A DNA stretch of 8,900 nt, taken from assembly GCA_020049245.1 (NCBI GenBank), contig JAIFLB010000127.1, positions 1 to 8,900 on the forward strand, read 5' to 3'. This document shows positions 1-6,276 of this stretch, in pieces. The position numbers and the translations under genes are program-made. The stretch comes from Betaproteobacteria bacterium (GTDB lineage: Bacteria > Pseudomonadota > Gammaproteobacteria > Burkholderiales > Thiobacillaceae). The notes under the pieces were generated by a model, which worked only from the letters and a program-made list of their open reading frames with translations, ran no database searches and was not told the origin of the DNA. The first letter of the stretch is position 1. Each line of letters starts with the position of its first letter.

Positions 1-67
1 TACGAACATCTTCTGCCTTGCGCTTGAGATCTTCGATTTGGGAAAGAATTTCCTGATAAGAAGACAT
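1..67 (-). CDS. H-NS-family nucleoid protein, N-terminal fragment (runs off window)
   Basis: Only the first 22 codons are in the window; the gene continues beyond base 1. The readable N-terminus begins MSSYQEILSQIEDLKRK and is a charged, heptad-like helix. This matches the opening oligomerisation helix of the small H-NS-type proteins common in betaproteobacteria and xanthomonads. Family members bind AT-rich DNA, oligomerise through this N-terminal coiled coil and silence or compact chromosomal regions; DNA binding lies in the C-terminal part, which is not visible here. The ATG start is supported by GGAG seven bases upstream (complement of 75-78). The upstream DNA is AT-rich, which would suit autoregulation, but that is inference. 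With so little sequence another short coiled-coil protein cannot be excluded. Confidence 0.72.
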   Translation of the reverse strand, partial: MSSYQEILSQIEDLKRKAEDVR

Positions 68-179
68 CTGTAATCTCCAATAATGAGTAAGCCCGGAATC
101 TTTGAGCAATGCGATGATAATGAAATCGATCTGATCAATGCAATGATTTATTAAAATATTTCGATCAAATAAATCAGAA
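68..179 (-). promoter_or_regulatory. AT-rich upstream region of the H-NS-like gene
   Basis: This 112-base spacer lies between the Smr gene stop and the H-NS-like start and should hold the promoter of the latter, reading leftwards. It is much richer in A+T than the rest of the window and contains a 9-bp perfect inverted repeat (144-152 with 168-176). Three GATC sites fall between 127 and 166. On the minus strand I can find only weak sigma70-like boxes (a TATCAT hexamer with a poor -35), so I do not place the promoter precisely. The ribosome binding site GGAG is the complement of 75-78. Confidence 0.45.
144..176. repeat. 9-bp AT-rich inverted repeat
   Basis: TGATTTATT (144-152) and AATAAATCA (168-176) are exact reverse complements separated by 15 bases, and the spacer itself contains AAATATTT. 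It sits just past the stop codon of the Smr gene and upstream of the H-NS-like gene. It could be a weak hairpin ending trxB-Smr transcripts or a protein-binding site. The stem is nearly all A-T and no clear U-tract follows it, so a strong terminator is unlikely. Confidence 0.5.
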
Positions 180-770
180 TCAACGTTGCGTGTTTGATTT
201 GAGCAATACCATCACCGCACCGCCTCCGCCATCAATTGGTCGAGCCTGGACAAATGCCAATATTTCTTCGCGTTGCATCAGCCAATGGCGTACATGCAAT
301 TTGAGAACAGGTTCACGATTTCTGGAACCCAAACCTTTGCCATGAATGATGCGAATACAGCGAACGCCCCTGCGTTTGCATTCAAACAGGAAATTGGCCA
401 ATTCAATCTTGGCATCCAGTCTGTTCAAGCCATGTAAATCCAGCTCAGCTTGCGAAACCCATTCGCCGCGCCGTAAGCGCCGCAATATCAATCGCGACAG
501 GCCAGGGCGTACAAACGAAAGTTCATCTCCGTTTTCTGTCGCTTCATCCCACCGAATCGGATCATGCATGGATTCATGAATCACTTCGCGCTCATCGCGC
601 ATGCGGCTCAAGGGAATGGGAGGTGGCCGGGTTGGGGCCGGGACGATGCAGCCATGTGGCGTGATCGGAATGACATCTGTCAGGGCAGCGCGAAAGAGTT
701 CCTTGTCTGCCGGACTTGGGGCGGGAGTTTCAGGCAAACGTTCTTTGCCTGAATTCCCACCTTTTTTCAT
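180..770 (-). CDS. Smr-domain protein (Smr/MutS2 C-terminal family)
   Basis: A 196-residue protein with a C-terminal Smr domain (about residues 107-192) behind a low-complexity, proline-rich N-terminal part (about 1-60). Visible motifs are ELDLHG (109-114), IIHGKG (141-146) and a glycine-rich GGGGAVMVLL (181-190), the usual Smr order. Stand-alone Smr proteins are nucleases or nucleic-acid binders; E. coli SmrB cleaves mRNA at collided ribosomes, and its DLHG and HGxG motifs are both present here. Length and the stretch FVRPGLSRLILRRLRRG also resemble SmrB, while IIHGKG is closer to SmrA, so I give no symbol. The ATG lies 17 bases after the trxB stop. The only ribosome-binding-like sequence is AAGG, overlapping that stop region about ten bases upstream, which suggests co-transcription and possibly translational coupling with trxB. 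The domain call is secure; the substrate is not known from sequence. Confidence 0.9.
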   Translation of the reverse strand: MKKGGNSGKERLPETPAPSPADKELFRAALTDVIPITPHGCIVPAPTRPPPIPLSRMRDEREVIHESMHDPIRWDEATENGDELSFVRPGLSRLILRRLRRGEWVSQAELDLHGLNRLDAKIELANFLFECKRRGVRCIRIIHGKGLGSRNREPVLKLHVRHWLMQREEILAFVQARPIDGGGGAVMVLLKSNTQR

Positions 771-787
771 GGAGATGCAGCGCCTTT

Positions 788-1741
788 TTAACTCAAACTA
801 TCAAGATAGCGCTCTGCATCAAGTGCGGCCATGCAGCCGGTTCCAGCACTGGTAATGGCTTGACGATAGATATGATCCTGCACATCGCCAGCAGCAAACA
901 CACCCGTAACGTTGGTTTGTGTGGCGTTGCCGGTTTGGCCGCCATGCGTCACCAGATAGCCGTGCGCATTCATTTCAAGCTGGCCTTTAAACATATCGGT
1001 ATTCGGCTTGTGGCCAATCGCAATAAACACACCCATCAGTTGAATGTCTTTGGTTGCATTGGTTTGAACATTCTTCAGTCGAAGTCCGGTGACGCCTGAT
1101 TTATCTCCGAGTACTTCATCCAGCGTGCTGTTCAATTCAAGGGTGATCTTGCCTTCCTTGACCTTATCCATGAGTTTATCAACCATGATTTTCTCGGCCT
1201 TGAAGGTGTCGCGCCGATGCACCAGCGTGACATGCTTGGCGATATTGGCAAGATACAGCGCTTCTTCGACCGCCGTATTTCCGCCTCCAATAACAGCAAC
1301 ATCCTGGCCTTTGTAGAAAAATCCATCACAGGTTGCGCAGCCGGAAACGCCTTTCCCCATAAAGGCTTGCTCTGAAGGCAAACCGAGGTACATGGCTGAA
1401 GCGCCGGTTGCGATGATCAATGCATCACAGGTGTAAACACCGGCATCGCCAGTCAACGTAAGCGGGCGCTGGGTCAGATCAACAGAACTGATCGTGTCGA
1501 AAATGATTTCGGTATTGAAGCGTTCGGCATGCGCCTGAAAGCGGGTCATCAGTTCCGGGCCCATGACGCCATTGACATCAGCTGGCCAGTTATCAACTTC
1601 CGTGGTGGTCATCAATTGACCGCCTTGTTGCAAGCCGGTGATCAAAACAGGTTTCAGATTGGCACGCGCGGCATAAACAGCTGCGGTATAGCCGGCTGGG
1701 CCGGAGCCGAGAATTAATAAAGGGGAATGTTTAGCGGACAT
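788..1741 (-). CDS. trxB: Thioredoxin-disulfide reductase
   Basis: A 317-residue FAD and NADPH enzyme that reduces oxidised thioredoxin in the cytoplasm, feeding ribonucleotide reductase, methionine sulfoxide reductase and protein disulfide repair. The order is the standard bacterial low-molecular-weight form: N-terminal FAD motif GSGPAG (12-17), redox-active CATC (135-138), NADPH motif GGGNTA (152-157) followed by HRRD (175-178), and C-terminal FAD motif GVFAAGDVQD (280-289). All key residues are intact and the length is normal. The ATG at 1741 is preferred because AAGGAG ends five bases before it; a TTG directly upstream (1744) is in frame but sits too close to that site. The Smr gene follows 17 bases downstream. 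The gene is divergent from ftsK, and a candidate extended -10 promoter lies about 67 bases upstream. Confidence 0.97.
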   Translation of the reverse strand: MSAKHSPLLILGSGPAGYTAAVYAARANLKPVLITGLQQGGQLMTTTEVDNWPADVNGVMGPELMTRFQAHAERFNTEIIFDTISSVDLTQRPLTLTGDAGVYTCDALIIATGASAMYLGLPSEQAFMGKGVSGCATCDGFFYKGQDVAVIGGGNTAVEEALYLANIAKHVTLVHRRDTFKAEKIMVDKLMDKVKEGKITLELNSTLDEVLGDKSGVTGLRLKNVQTNATKDIQLMGVFIAIGHKPNTDMFKGQLEMNAHGYLVTHGGQTGNATQTNVTGVFAAGDVQDHIYRQAITSAGTGCMAALDAERYLDSLS

Positions 1742-1807
1742 CAAATCTCCTTACATGCATTTGAGCGTTAGGGTTGAAAGAGGAGGATTGAAATTGAATA
1801 GGGTCAA

Positions 1808-1816
1808 ATTTTAGCA
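1808..1816 (-). promoter_or_regulatory. Candidate trxB promoter, extended -10
   Basis: On the minus strand the sequence reads TGCTAAAAT, a TGn extended -10 with TAAAAT matching five of six positions of TATAAT. No good -35 is found at 16-18 bases, which an extended -10 can tolerate. Transcription would start near 1801 and give a leader of about 60 bases for trxB. Confidence 0.4.
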
Positions 1817-1833
1817 GTCAGGTCATTACCGGC

Positions 1834-1847
1834 GTTCGAACATGTTC
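1834..1847. repeat. Overlapping palindromes GTTCGAAC and GAACATGTTC
   Basis: GTTCGAAC (1834-1841) and GAACATGTTC (1838-1847) are both perfect palindromes and share four bases. They lie where the -35 region of the candidate trxB promoter would fall, a natural place for a regulator to bind. No regulator is identified. The spacing does not fit the Gram-positive LexA site (GAAC-N4-GTTC). Confidence 0.4.
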
Positions 1848-1932
1848 TTCATGTATTATTTTACATAATATACATTCAGAACCTTACAGGTACGATTCAG
1901 ACAGATGAATTTGCGATCTATGTGCAGCCTCA

Positions 1933-1961
1933 TGGAGAGATTACAAGTCATCCTTTATAGT
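1933..1961 (+). promoter_or_regulatory. Candidate sigma70 promoter of ftsK-lolA-rarA
   Basis: TGGAGA (1933-1938, four of six matches to TTGACA) is followed after exactly 17 bases by TATAGT (1956-1961, five of six matches to TATAAT). Next comes the GC-rich stretch GCGCGCC, the same discriminator-like sequence that follows the rpsB -10. Transcription would start at about 1968-1969, on or next to the proposed ATG of ftsK. Confidence 0.5.
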
Positions 1962-1968
1962 GCGCGCC

Positions 1969-4260
1969 ATGCTTGGTAAGTCCTCTCGACGCTGCGCCGT
2001 CTCCAAACCCGTTCGCAAACCGCTTGCTCCCCGTGTCTCCGCGTTGCTGCGTGAAGTCTGGTGGTTGGCTGCGGTGGGCCTTGCCTTGTATCTGGGCATG
2101 ATTCTGTTGACCTATCACATCGCCGATCCAGGCTGGTCGCGCATTGGCGGCGATCAGGCGGTACTCAATGCCGGCGGTCCGTTTGGCGCCTGGCTGTCGG
2201 ATTTACTGCTCTATCTGTTTGGGGCTTCGACCTGGCTTTGGGTGGTGCTGTCTTTGTTCTTTGTCTGGTGGGGTTATCGCCGTATTGGCGAGCAGGAATC
2301 GGAACATCAGAACGGTGTGCTGATCACACTGACTGGCTTCCTGATGGTTTTATTGAGCAGCAGCACGCTTGAAGCCATGCGATTTCACAGTTTGCCGATG
2401 CAGTTGCCGCTGACCACCGGTGGCGCGCTGGGAGACAGTCTTTCGCATCTGGTGCAAGGCGTATTTGGTTTTGATGGTGGCACGGTCTTGTTGTTGCTGA
2501 CCTGGGGCGCCGGTTTCAGTTTGTTTACCGGCCTCTCCTGGCTGGAATTGGCCGAGAAAGTAGGCGCCGGCCTGGAAGCTTTGTTCAAGTTTCTAGTCGA
2601 TACCTGGCAAGCCAAGCGCGATCGAAAAGCGGGTCTGGAGGCTACTTCGGAGCGTGATGAAAGCGTGCGCCAGGAACGCAAACGGATGCGCAAGGAACCC
2701 CCGATCCGCATAGAGGCGCCAGTTGCAGTAATCGAAAAATCAGAGCGTGTGCAAGAGGAGCGACAGGATTTGTTGTTCCGCGACGCGCCCGATACCCAGC
2801 GTCCGCCCCTGCGCTTGCTGGATGAACCGACGCAGAACACCGCCCAGGTGGATCAAGCCAGTCTGGAAGCCACTTCTCGCCTGATCGAGCGAAAATTGCG
2901 TGAATTTGGCGTTGAAGTGAAGGTGCTGGCGGCGTATCCCGGTCCGGTCATCACTCGCTATGAAGTGGAACCGGCTTCCGGCGTTAAAGGCAGCCAGATC
3001 ACCAATCTGGCAAAAGATCTGGCGCGGGCGTTGTCGCTGGTCAGTATCCGCGTCGTGGAAACCATTCCTGGCAAGAATTGCATGGGTTTGGAACTGCCCA
3101 ACTCGCAGCGCCAGATTGTGCGGCTTTCGGAAATCCTCTCGGCCAAGGTCTACAACGACAACGCATCGCCACTAACCATGGCGATGGGCAAGGACATCAG
3201 CGGCAATCCGATCGTCGCCGACCTGGGAAAAATGCCACATGTGTTGGTCGCCGGCGCCACCGGTTCCGGCAAATCAGTCGCCATCAACGCGATGATTCTG
3301 TCATTGATCTACAAATCGACTGCGCAGGATGTGCGCCTGATCATGATCGATCCGAAGATGCTGGAGCTTTCAACTTATGAAGGTATTCCGCATCTGCTAG
3401 CACCGGTGGTCACCGACATGAAACTGGCGGCCTCGGCGCTGAATTGGTGTGTCGGCGAAATGGATAAGCGCTATCGCCTGATGTCAGCCCTGGGCGTGCG
3501 CAACATTGCCGGTTTCAACCAAAAGATTCGTGATGCGGAAAAGGCCGGTCAACCGCTGAGCAACCCGTTCTCGATTACGCCGGAAGACCCGGAACGGCTG
3601 TCTACCCTGCCCTTTATTGTTGTATTGATCGACGAACTGGCCGATCTGATGATGGTCGCGGGCAAGAAAGTGGAAGAACTGATCGCCCGACTGGCGCAGA
3701 AAGCACGGGCTTCGGGCATTCATCTGGTGCTGGCGACGCAACGCCCGTCTGTCGATGTGATTACCGGTCTGATCAAGGCCAACATTCCGACCCGGGTCTC
3801 GTTCCAGGTCACCAGTCGCATCGATTCACGCACCATTCTCGATCAACAAGGTGCGGAATCACTGCTTGGCCAGGGCGATATGTTGTACCTGCCACCAGGC
3901 CACGGCGTGCCCACGCGTTTGCATGGTGCATTCGTGTCTGATGACGAAGTTCACCGGGTTACTGCATGGCTGAAGGAACTTGGGCCGCCACAATATGACG
4001 AAAGCATTCTGGAAAGCCCGGATGAAGAATCCGATGAGGATGCTCCCGACAAGAGCGCGGAAGCTGATCCGTTGTACGACGATGCGGTGGCGTACGTATT
4101 GAAGAGCCGTCGCGCCTCAATCTCAGCTGTGCAACGACAATTGCGCATCGGTTATAACCGGGCTGCCCGACTGGTCGAGGCCATGGAAAATGCTGGCCTC
4201 GTTTCCTCCATGCAAACCAATGGCAACCGTGAAGTGATCGCACCCCGACATGATTCGTAA
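1969..4260 (+). CDS. ftsK: DNA translocase FtsK
   Basis: A 763-residue septal DNA pump that joins the divisome through its membrane domain and moves chromosomal DNA, activating XerCD recombination at dif before septation. Membrane segments are visible at about residues 30-50, 72-102, 117-133 and 171-190. A charged, variable linker (about 215-290) follows, then the alpha/beta motor domain with Walker A GATGSGKS (429-436) and Walker B VVLIDELADLM (551-561). After an acidic hinge (about 681-700) comes a winged-helix gamma domain (about 701-757) of the kind that reads KOPS orientation sites. The short linker gives the compact form usual outside enterobacteria. ATG at 1969 is chosen over the in-frame GTG at 1960, because the GTG lies within the likely -10 element; neither start has a clear ribosome binding site. 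The 3' end overlaps lolA by 11 bases. Identity is certain, the exact start is not. Confidence 0.95.
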   Translation: MLGKSSRRCAVSKPVRKPLAPRVSALLREVWWLAAVGLALYLGMILLTYHIADPGWSRIGGDQAVLNAGGPFGAWLSDLLLYLFGASTWLWVVLSLFFVWWGYRRIGEQESEHQNGVLITLTGFLMVLLSSSTLEAMRFHSLPMQLPLTTGGALGDSLSHLVQGVFGFDGGTVLLLLTWGAGFSLFTGLSWLELAEKVGAGLEALFKFLVDTWQAKRDRKAGLEATSERDESVRQERKRMRKEPPIRIEAPVAVIEKSERVQEERQDLLFRDAPDTQRPPLRLLDEPTQNTAQVDQASLEATSRLIERKLREFGVEVKVLAAYPGPVITRYEVEPASGVKGSQITNLAKDLARALSLVSIRVVETIPGKNCMGLELPNSQRQIVRLSEILSAKVYNDNASPLTMAMGKDISGNPIVADLGKMPHVLVAGATGSGKSVAINAMILSLIYKSTAQDVRLIMIDPKMLELSTYEGIPHLLAPVVTDMKLAASALNWCVGEMDKRYRLMSALGVRNIAGFNQKIRDAEKAGQPLSNPFSITPEDPERLSTLPFIVVLIDELADLMMVAGKKVEELIARLAQKARASGIHLVLATQRPSVDVITGLIKANIPTRVSFQVTSRIDSRTILDQQGAESLLGQGDMLYLPPGHGVPTRLHGAFVSDDEVHRVTAWLKELGPPQYDESILESPDEESDEDAPDKSAEADPLYDDAVAYVLKSRRASISAVQRQLRIGYNRAARLVEAMENAGLVSSMQTNGNREVIAPRHDS

Positions 4261-4867
4261 CACACTGATTTCAATCTTTATCCTGACGTTGAGTGGCTCT
4301 GCTCTGGCAGATGCAAAAACTCGCCTGGAAGCCTTTGTCGACGGCACCAAGGGGCTCAAGGCCAATTTCACCCAGACTGTCTTCGACCAGGCCGGACGCA
4401 AAACCCAGGAAGCCAGCGGCAATCTGTTCTTCTCCCGGCCGGGCAAATTCCGCTGGGTTTATCAGAAGCCATACGCCCAACTGATCGTCGGTGACGGAAG
4501 CAAAGTCTGGATCCACGATGAAGATCTGGATCAGGTCACGGTACGCAAACTCGACCAGGCGCTGGGTGATAGCCCGGCCGCATTGTTGGCGGGCGATAAC
4601 AACATCGAGAAGCTGTTCAACCTGAAAGAAGCCGGCAGCAAGGATGGCATCGAATGGCTGGAAGCTTCGCCAAAAAGCAAGGAAGGCAGCTTTCAAAAGG
4701 TCCGCATGGGGTTCAAGGGCAATGATTTGCATGCAATGGAACTGAAAGACAATTTTGGTCAGACCACCTTGCTGCGTTTTTCCAATTTGCAGCGCAATCC
4801 TGCCATTGGCGCCAGTCTGTTCCGCTTTACGCCGCCCAAAGGCGTTGACGTGATCGGTGACCGCTGA
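4250..4867 (+). CDS. lolA: Periplasmic lipoprotein chaperone LolA
   Basis: A 205-residue precursor of the periplasmic carrier that takes lipoproteins from the LolCDE transporter at the inner membrane to the outer-membrane receptor. Residues 1-20 form a signal peptide with hydrophobic core LISIFILTLSG and an ALA cleavage site before Asp21. The mature part shows the LolA pattern: KANFTQTVFD near 37-46, SGNLFFSRPGKFRWVY (56-71), LIVGDGSKVWIHDEDLDQVTV (split across 78-98), and a C-terminal FRFTPPKGVDVI (191-202). Length and order are typical. The ATG overlaps the end of ftsK by 11 bases and has no good ribosome binding site of its own, so translation is probably coupled to ftsK. The rarA start overlaps its end by 11 bases as well. 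The ftsK-lolA-rarA order is conserved in many beta- and gammaproteobacteria, which supports the call. Confidence 0.95.
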   Translation: MIRNTLISIFILTLSGSALADAKTRLEAFVDGTKGLKANFTQTVFDQAGRKTQEASGNLFFSRPGKFRWVYQKPYAQLIVGDGSKVWIHDEDLDQVTVRKLDQALGDSPAALLAGDNNIEKLFNLKEAGSKDGIEWLEASPKSKEGSFQKVRMGFKGNDLHAMELKDNFGQTTLLRFSNLQRNPAIGASLFRFTPPKGVDVIGDR

Positions 4868-6203
4868 TCTTTTCAGTGCAGCCGCGCCTGCTGCTGAATC
4901 CGCTTTCAACCAGGCCGCCACGCCGCTGGCAGAACGTCTGCGACCGCGAAGCCTGGATCAGGTCATCGGTCAAACGCATCTCCTTGGGCAAGGTCGGCCG
5001 TTACGGCTGACATTTGAATCCGGCAAACCGCATTCGATGATTCTCTGGGGACCGCCCGGTGTGGGTAAAACCACACTGGCGCGTCTGATGGCGAGTCATT
5101 TTGATGCCGATTTCATTCAGATTTCCGCCGTATTGTCCGGCGTCAAGGAAATCCGAGAAGCAGTCGAGCGGGCACGCATCAATCGCGCGGCGAACCGCCA
5201 AACCATCCTGTTCGTCGATGAGGTGCACCGCTTCAACAAAGCGCAGCAGGATGCCTTTCTGCCGCATGTTGAATCCGGCTTGCTCACCTTCATCGGTGCC
5301 ACCACGGAGAACCCTTCCTTTGAAGTGGTCGGCGCCCTCCTCTCTCGCGCCCAGGTCTATGTTCTCAAGCCACTCGACGAAAGCGACCTTGCCGCATTGC
5401 TGGAACGCGCGCTCCGCGAGGCGGCTAGCGAGATCAAGCTCAGCGAAGAAGCCGGCAAGCTGCTGCTGGCCTATGCCGATGGTGATGGCCGCCGCTTGCT
5501 CAACCTGCTCGACCAACTGTTCACTGCCGCACAGGCCGCCAAGCGCAACCAGATTGATGCCGCGTTCATTGGCGAGGCGCTGGCATCGTCGCGTCGGCGT
5601 TTCGACAAAGGCGGCGATGCGTTCTACGACCAGATCTCCGCCCTGCACAAATCGGTTCGCGGCTCCAGCCCGGATGCCGCGCTTTACTGGTTGAGCCGCA
5701 TGCTGGATGGCGGCGCCGATCCGTTGTATCTCGGCCGACGCATCATCCGCATGGCGGTGGAAGACATCGGTCTGGCCGATCCGCGCGCCTTGACCACCGC
5801 GCTCGATGCGGTTGCCACCTTCGAGCGACTGGGCAGCCCGGAAGGTGAACTGGCACTGGCCCAAGCAGTGCTTTACCTGGCGGTGGCGCCGAAAAGCAAT
5901 GCCGTGTACACCGCCTACAAAGCGGCACAGACCTTTGTCGCGCAAGACGGCTCCCGCCCGGTACCCGTACACCTGCGCAATGCACCGACCAAGCTGATGA
6001 AAGAACTTGGCTACGGCCATGCCTACCGCTATGCACACGACGAAGCTGAAGCCTACGCCGCGGGAGAGCGCTATTTTCCCGATGAGTTGACCCAGCCTCC
6101 GCGTTTCTACCAGCCGACGCCACGCGGCCTGGAAGGCAAGATCGGCGAACGCCTGGCCTACCTCAAGTCGCTTGATACAGCAGCAATCAAACCCGGCAAG
6201 TAA
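4857..6203 (+). CDS. rarA: Replication-associated recombination protein A (AAA+ ATPase)
   Basis: A 448-residue AAA+ protein (also called MgsA; relative of eukaryotic WRNIP1) that acts at stalled or gapped replication forks with single-stranded DNA-binding protein. It has the clamp-loader-like opening PLAERLRPRSLDQVIGQ (23-39), Walker A GPPGVGKT (65-72), Walker B FVDEVHR (119-125), sensor 1 GATTENP (147-153) and the arginine-bearing GDGRRLLNLLD (209-219). The family C-terminal domain follows, including AVEDIGLADPRAL (300-312), APKSNAVY (344-351) and the end motif YFPDEL with GLEGKIGERL (406-433). Length is normal. The start must be GTG at 4857: the next in-frame ATG is at 5036, inside the ATPase domain. 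This GTG overlaps lolA by 11 bases and its only ribosome-binding-like sequence, AAAGG at 4838-4842, is too distant, so coupling to lolA is likely. Confidence 0.95.
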   Translation: MTADLFSAAAPAAESAFNQAATPLAERLRPRSLDQVIGQTHLLGQGRPLRLTFESGKPHSMILWGPPGVGKTTLARLMASHFDADFIQISAVLSGVKEIREAVERARINRAANRQTILFVDEVHRFNKAQQDAFLPHVESGLLTFIGATTENPSFEVVGALLSRAQVYVLKPLDESDLAALLERALREAASEIKLSEEAGKLLLAYADGDGRRLLNLLDQLFTAAQAAKRNQIDAAFIGEALASSRRRFDKGGDAFYDQISALHKSVRGSSPDAALYWLSRMLDGGADPLYLGRRIIRMAVEDIGLADPRALTTALDAVATFERLGSPEGELALAQAVLYLAVAPKSNAVYTAYKAAQTFVAQDGSRPVPVHLRNAPTKLMKELGYGHAYRYAHDEAEAYAAGERYFPDELTQPPRFYQPTPRGLEGKIGERLAYLKSLDTAAIKPGK

Positions 6204-6213
6204 CCGCCACTGT

Positions 6214-6238
6214 CAGACCACCATTTTTGGCTGGTTTG
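6214..6238 (+). other. Hairpin after rarA
   Basis: CAGACCA (6214-6220) can pair with TGGTTTG (6232-6238) with one G-U pair, leaving an 11-base loop that includes a T5 run. It begins 11 bases after the rarA stop. There is no T-tract after the stem, so it is not a convincing intrinsic terminator; it may protect the 3' end of the ftsK-lolA-rarA transcript or be chance. Confidence 0.3.
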
Positions 6239-6240
6239 AG

Positions 6241-6270
6241 TTGCCCCGAATTGCGCTCAACTGCTAGAAT
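6241..6270 (+). promoter_or_regulatory. Promoter of the rpsB operon
   Basis: TTGCCC (6241-6246, four of six matches to TTGACA) lies 18 bases before TAGAAT (6265-6270, five of six matches to TATAAT). A TGC immediately before the -10 makes it an extended -10. The following GCGCGCC is a GC-rich discriminator of the sort found at stringently controlled ribosomal promoters; control by ppGpp is inferred. Transcription should begin near 6277, giving a leader of about 120 bases. Confidence 0.72.
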
Positions 6271-6276
6271 GCGCGC

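Larger units (their letters stand above)
1742..1968. other. Divergent trxB/ftsK intergenic region
   Basis: These 227 bases lie between the starts of trxB (leftward) and ftsK (rightward), and I see no gene in them. Visible contents are a candidate trxB promoter near 1808-1816, overlapping palindromes at 1834-1847, an AT-rich bulged inverted repeat at 1851-1875 (ATGTATTAT against the complement of ATAATATACAT), and a candidate ftsK promoter at 1933-1961. In E. coli and relatives lrp sits between trxB and ftsK; here there is no lrp. Confidence 0.8.

Noticed and set aside
1742..1744. TTG at 1744 as the start of trxB
   Set aside because: The AAGGAG site is only two bases from it, while the ATG at 1741 has a workable five-base spacing.
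1834..1847. LexA (SOS) box
   Set aside because: GAACATGTTC has a two-base spacer, whereas the Gram-positive type needs GAAC-N4-GTTC, and the E. coli type CTGT-N8-ACAG is absent.
1960..1968. GTG at 1960 as the start of ftsK
   Set aside because: It is in frame and adds only three residues, but it overlaps the likely -10 element and lacks a ribosome binding site. It remains possible if transcription starts further upstream.
4271..4921. 216-codon minus-strand open frame opposite lolA
   Set aside because: It is a mirror of the lolA coding pattern with no signal peptide, domain or plausible start context.
5001..6038. 345-codon open frame on the minus strand opposite rarA
   Set aside because: It lies entirely within rarA on the other strand, has no recognisable motif and no ribosome binding site, and long antisense frames are common opposite GC-biased genes. 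rarA has every family motif.
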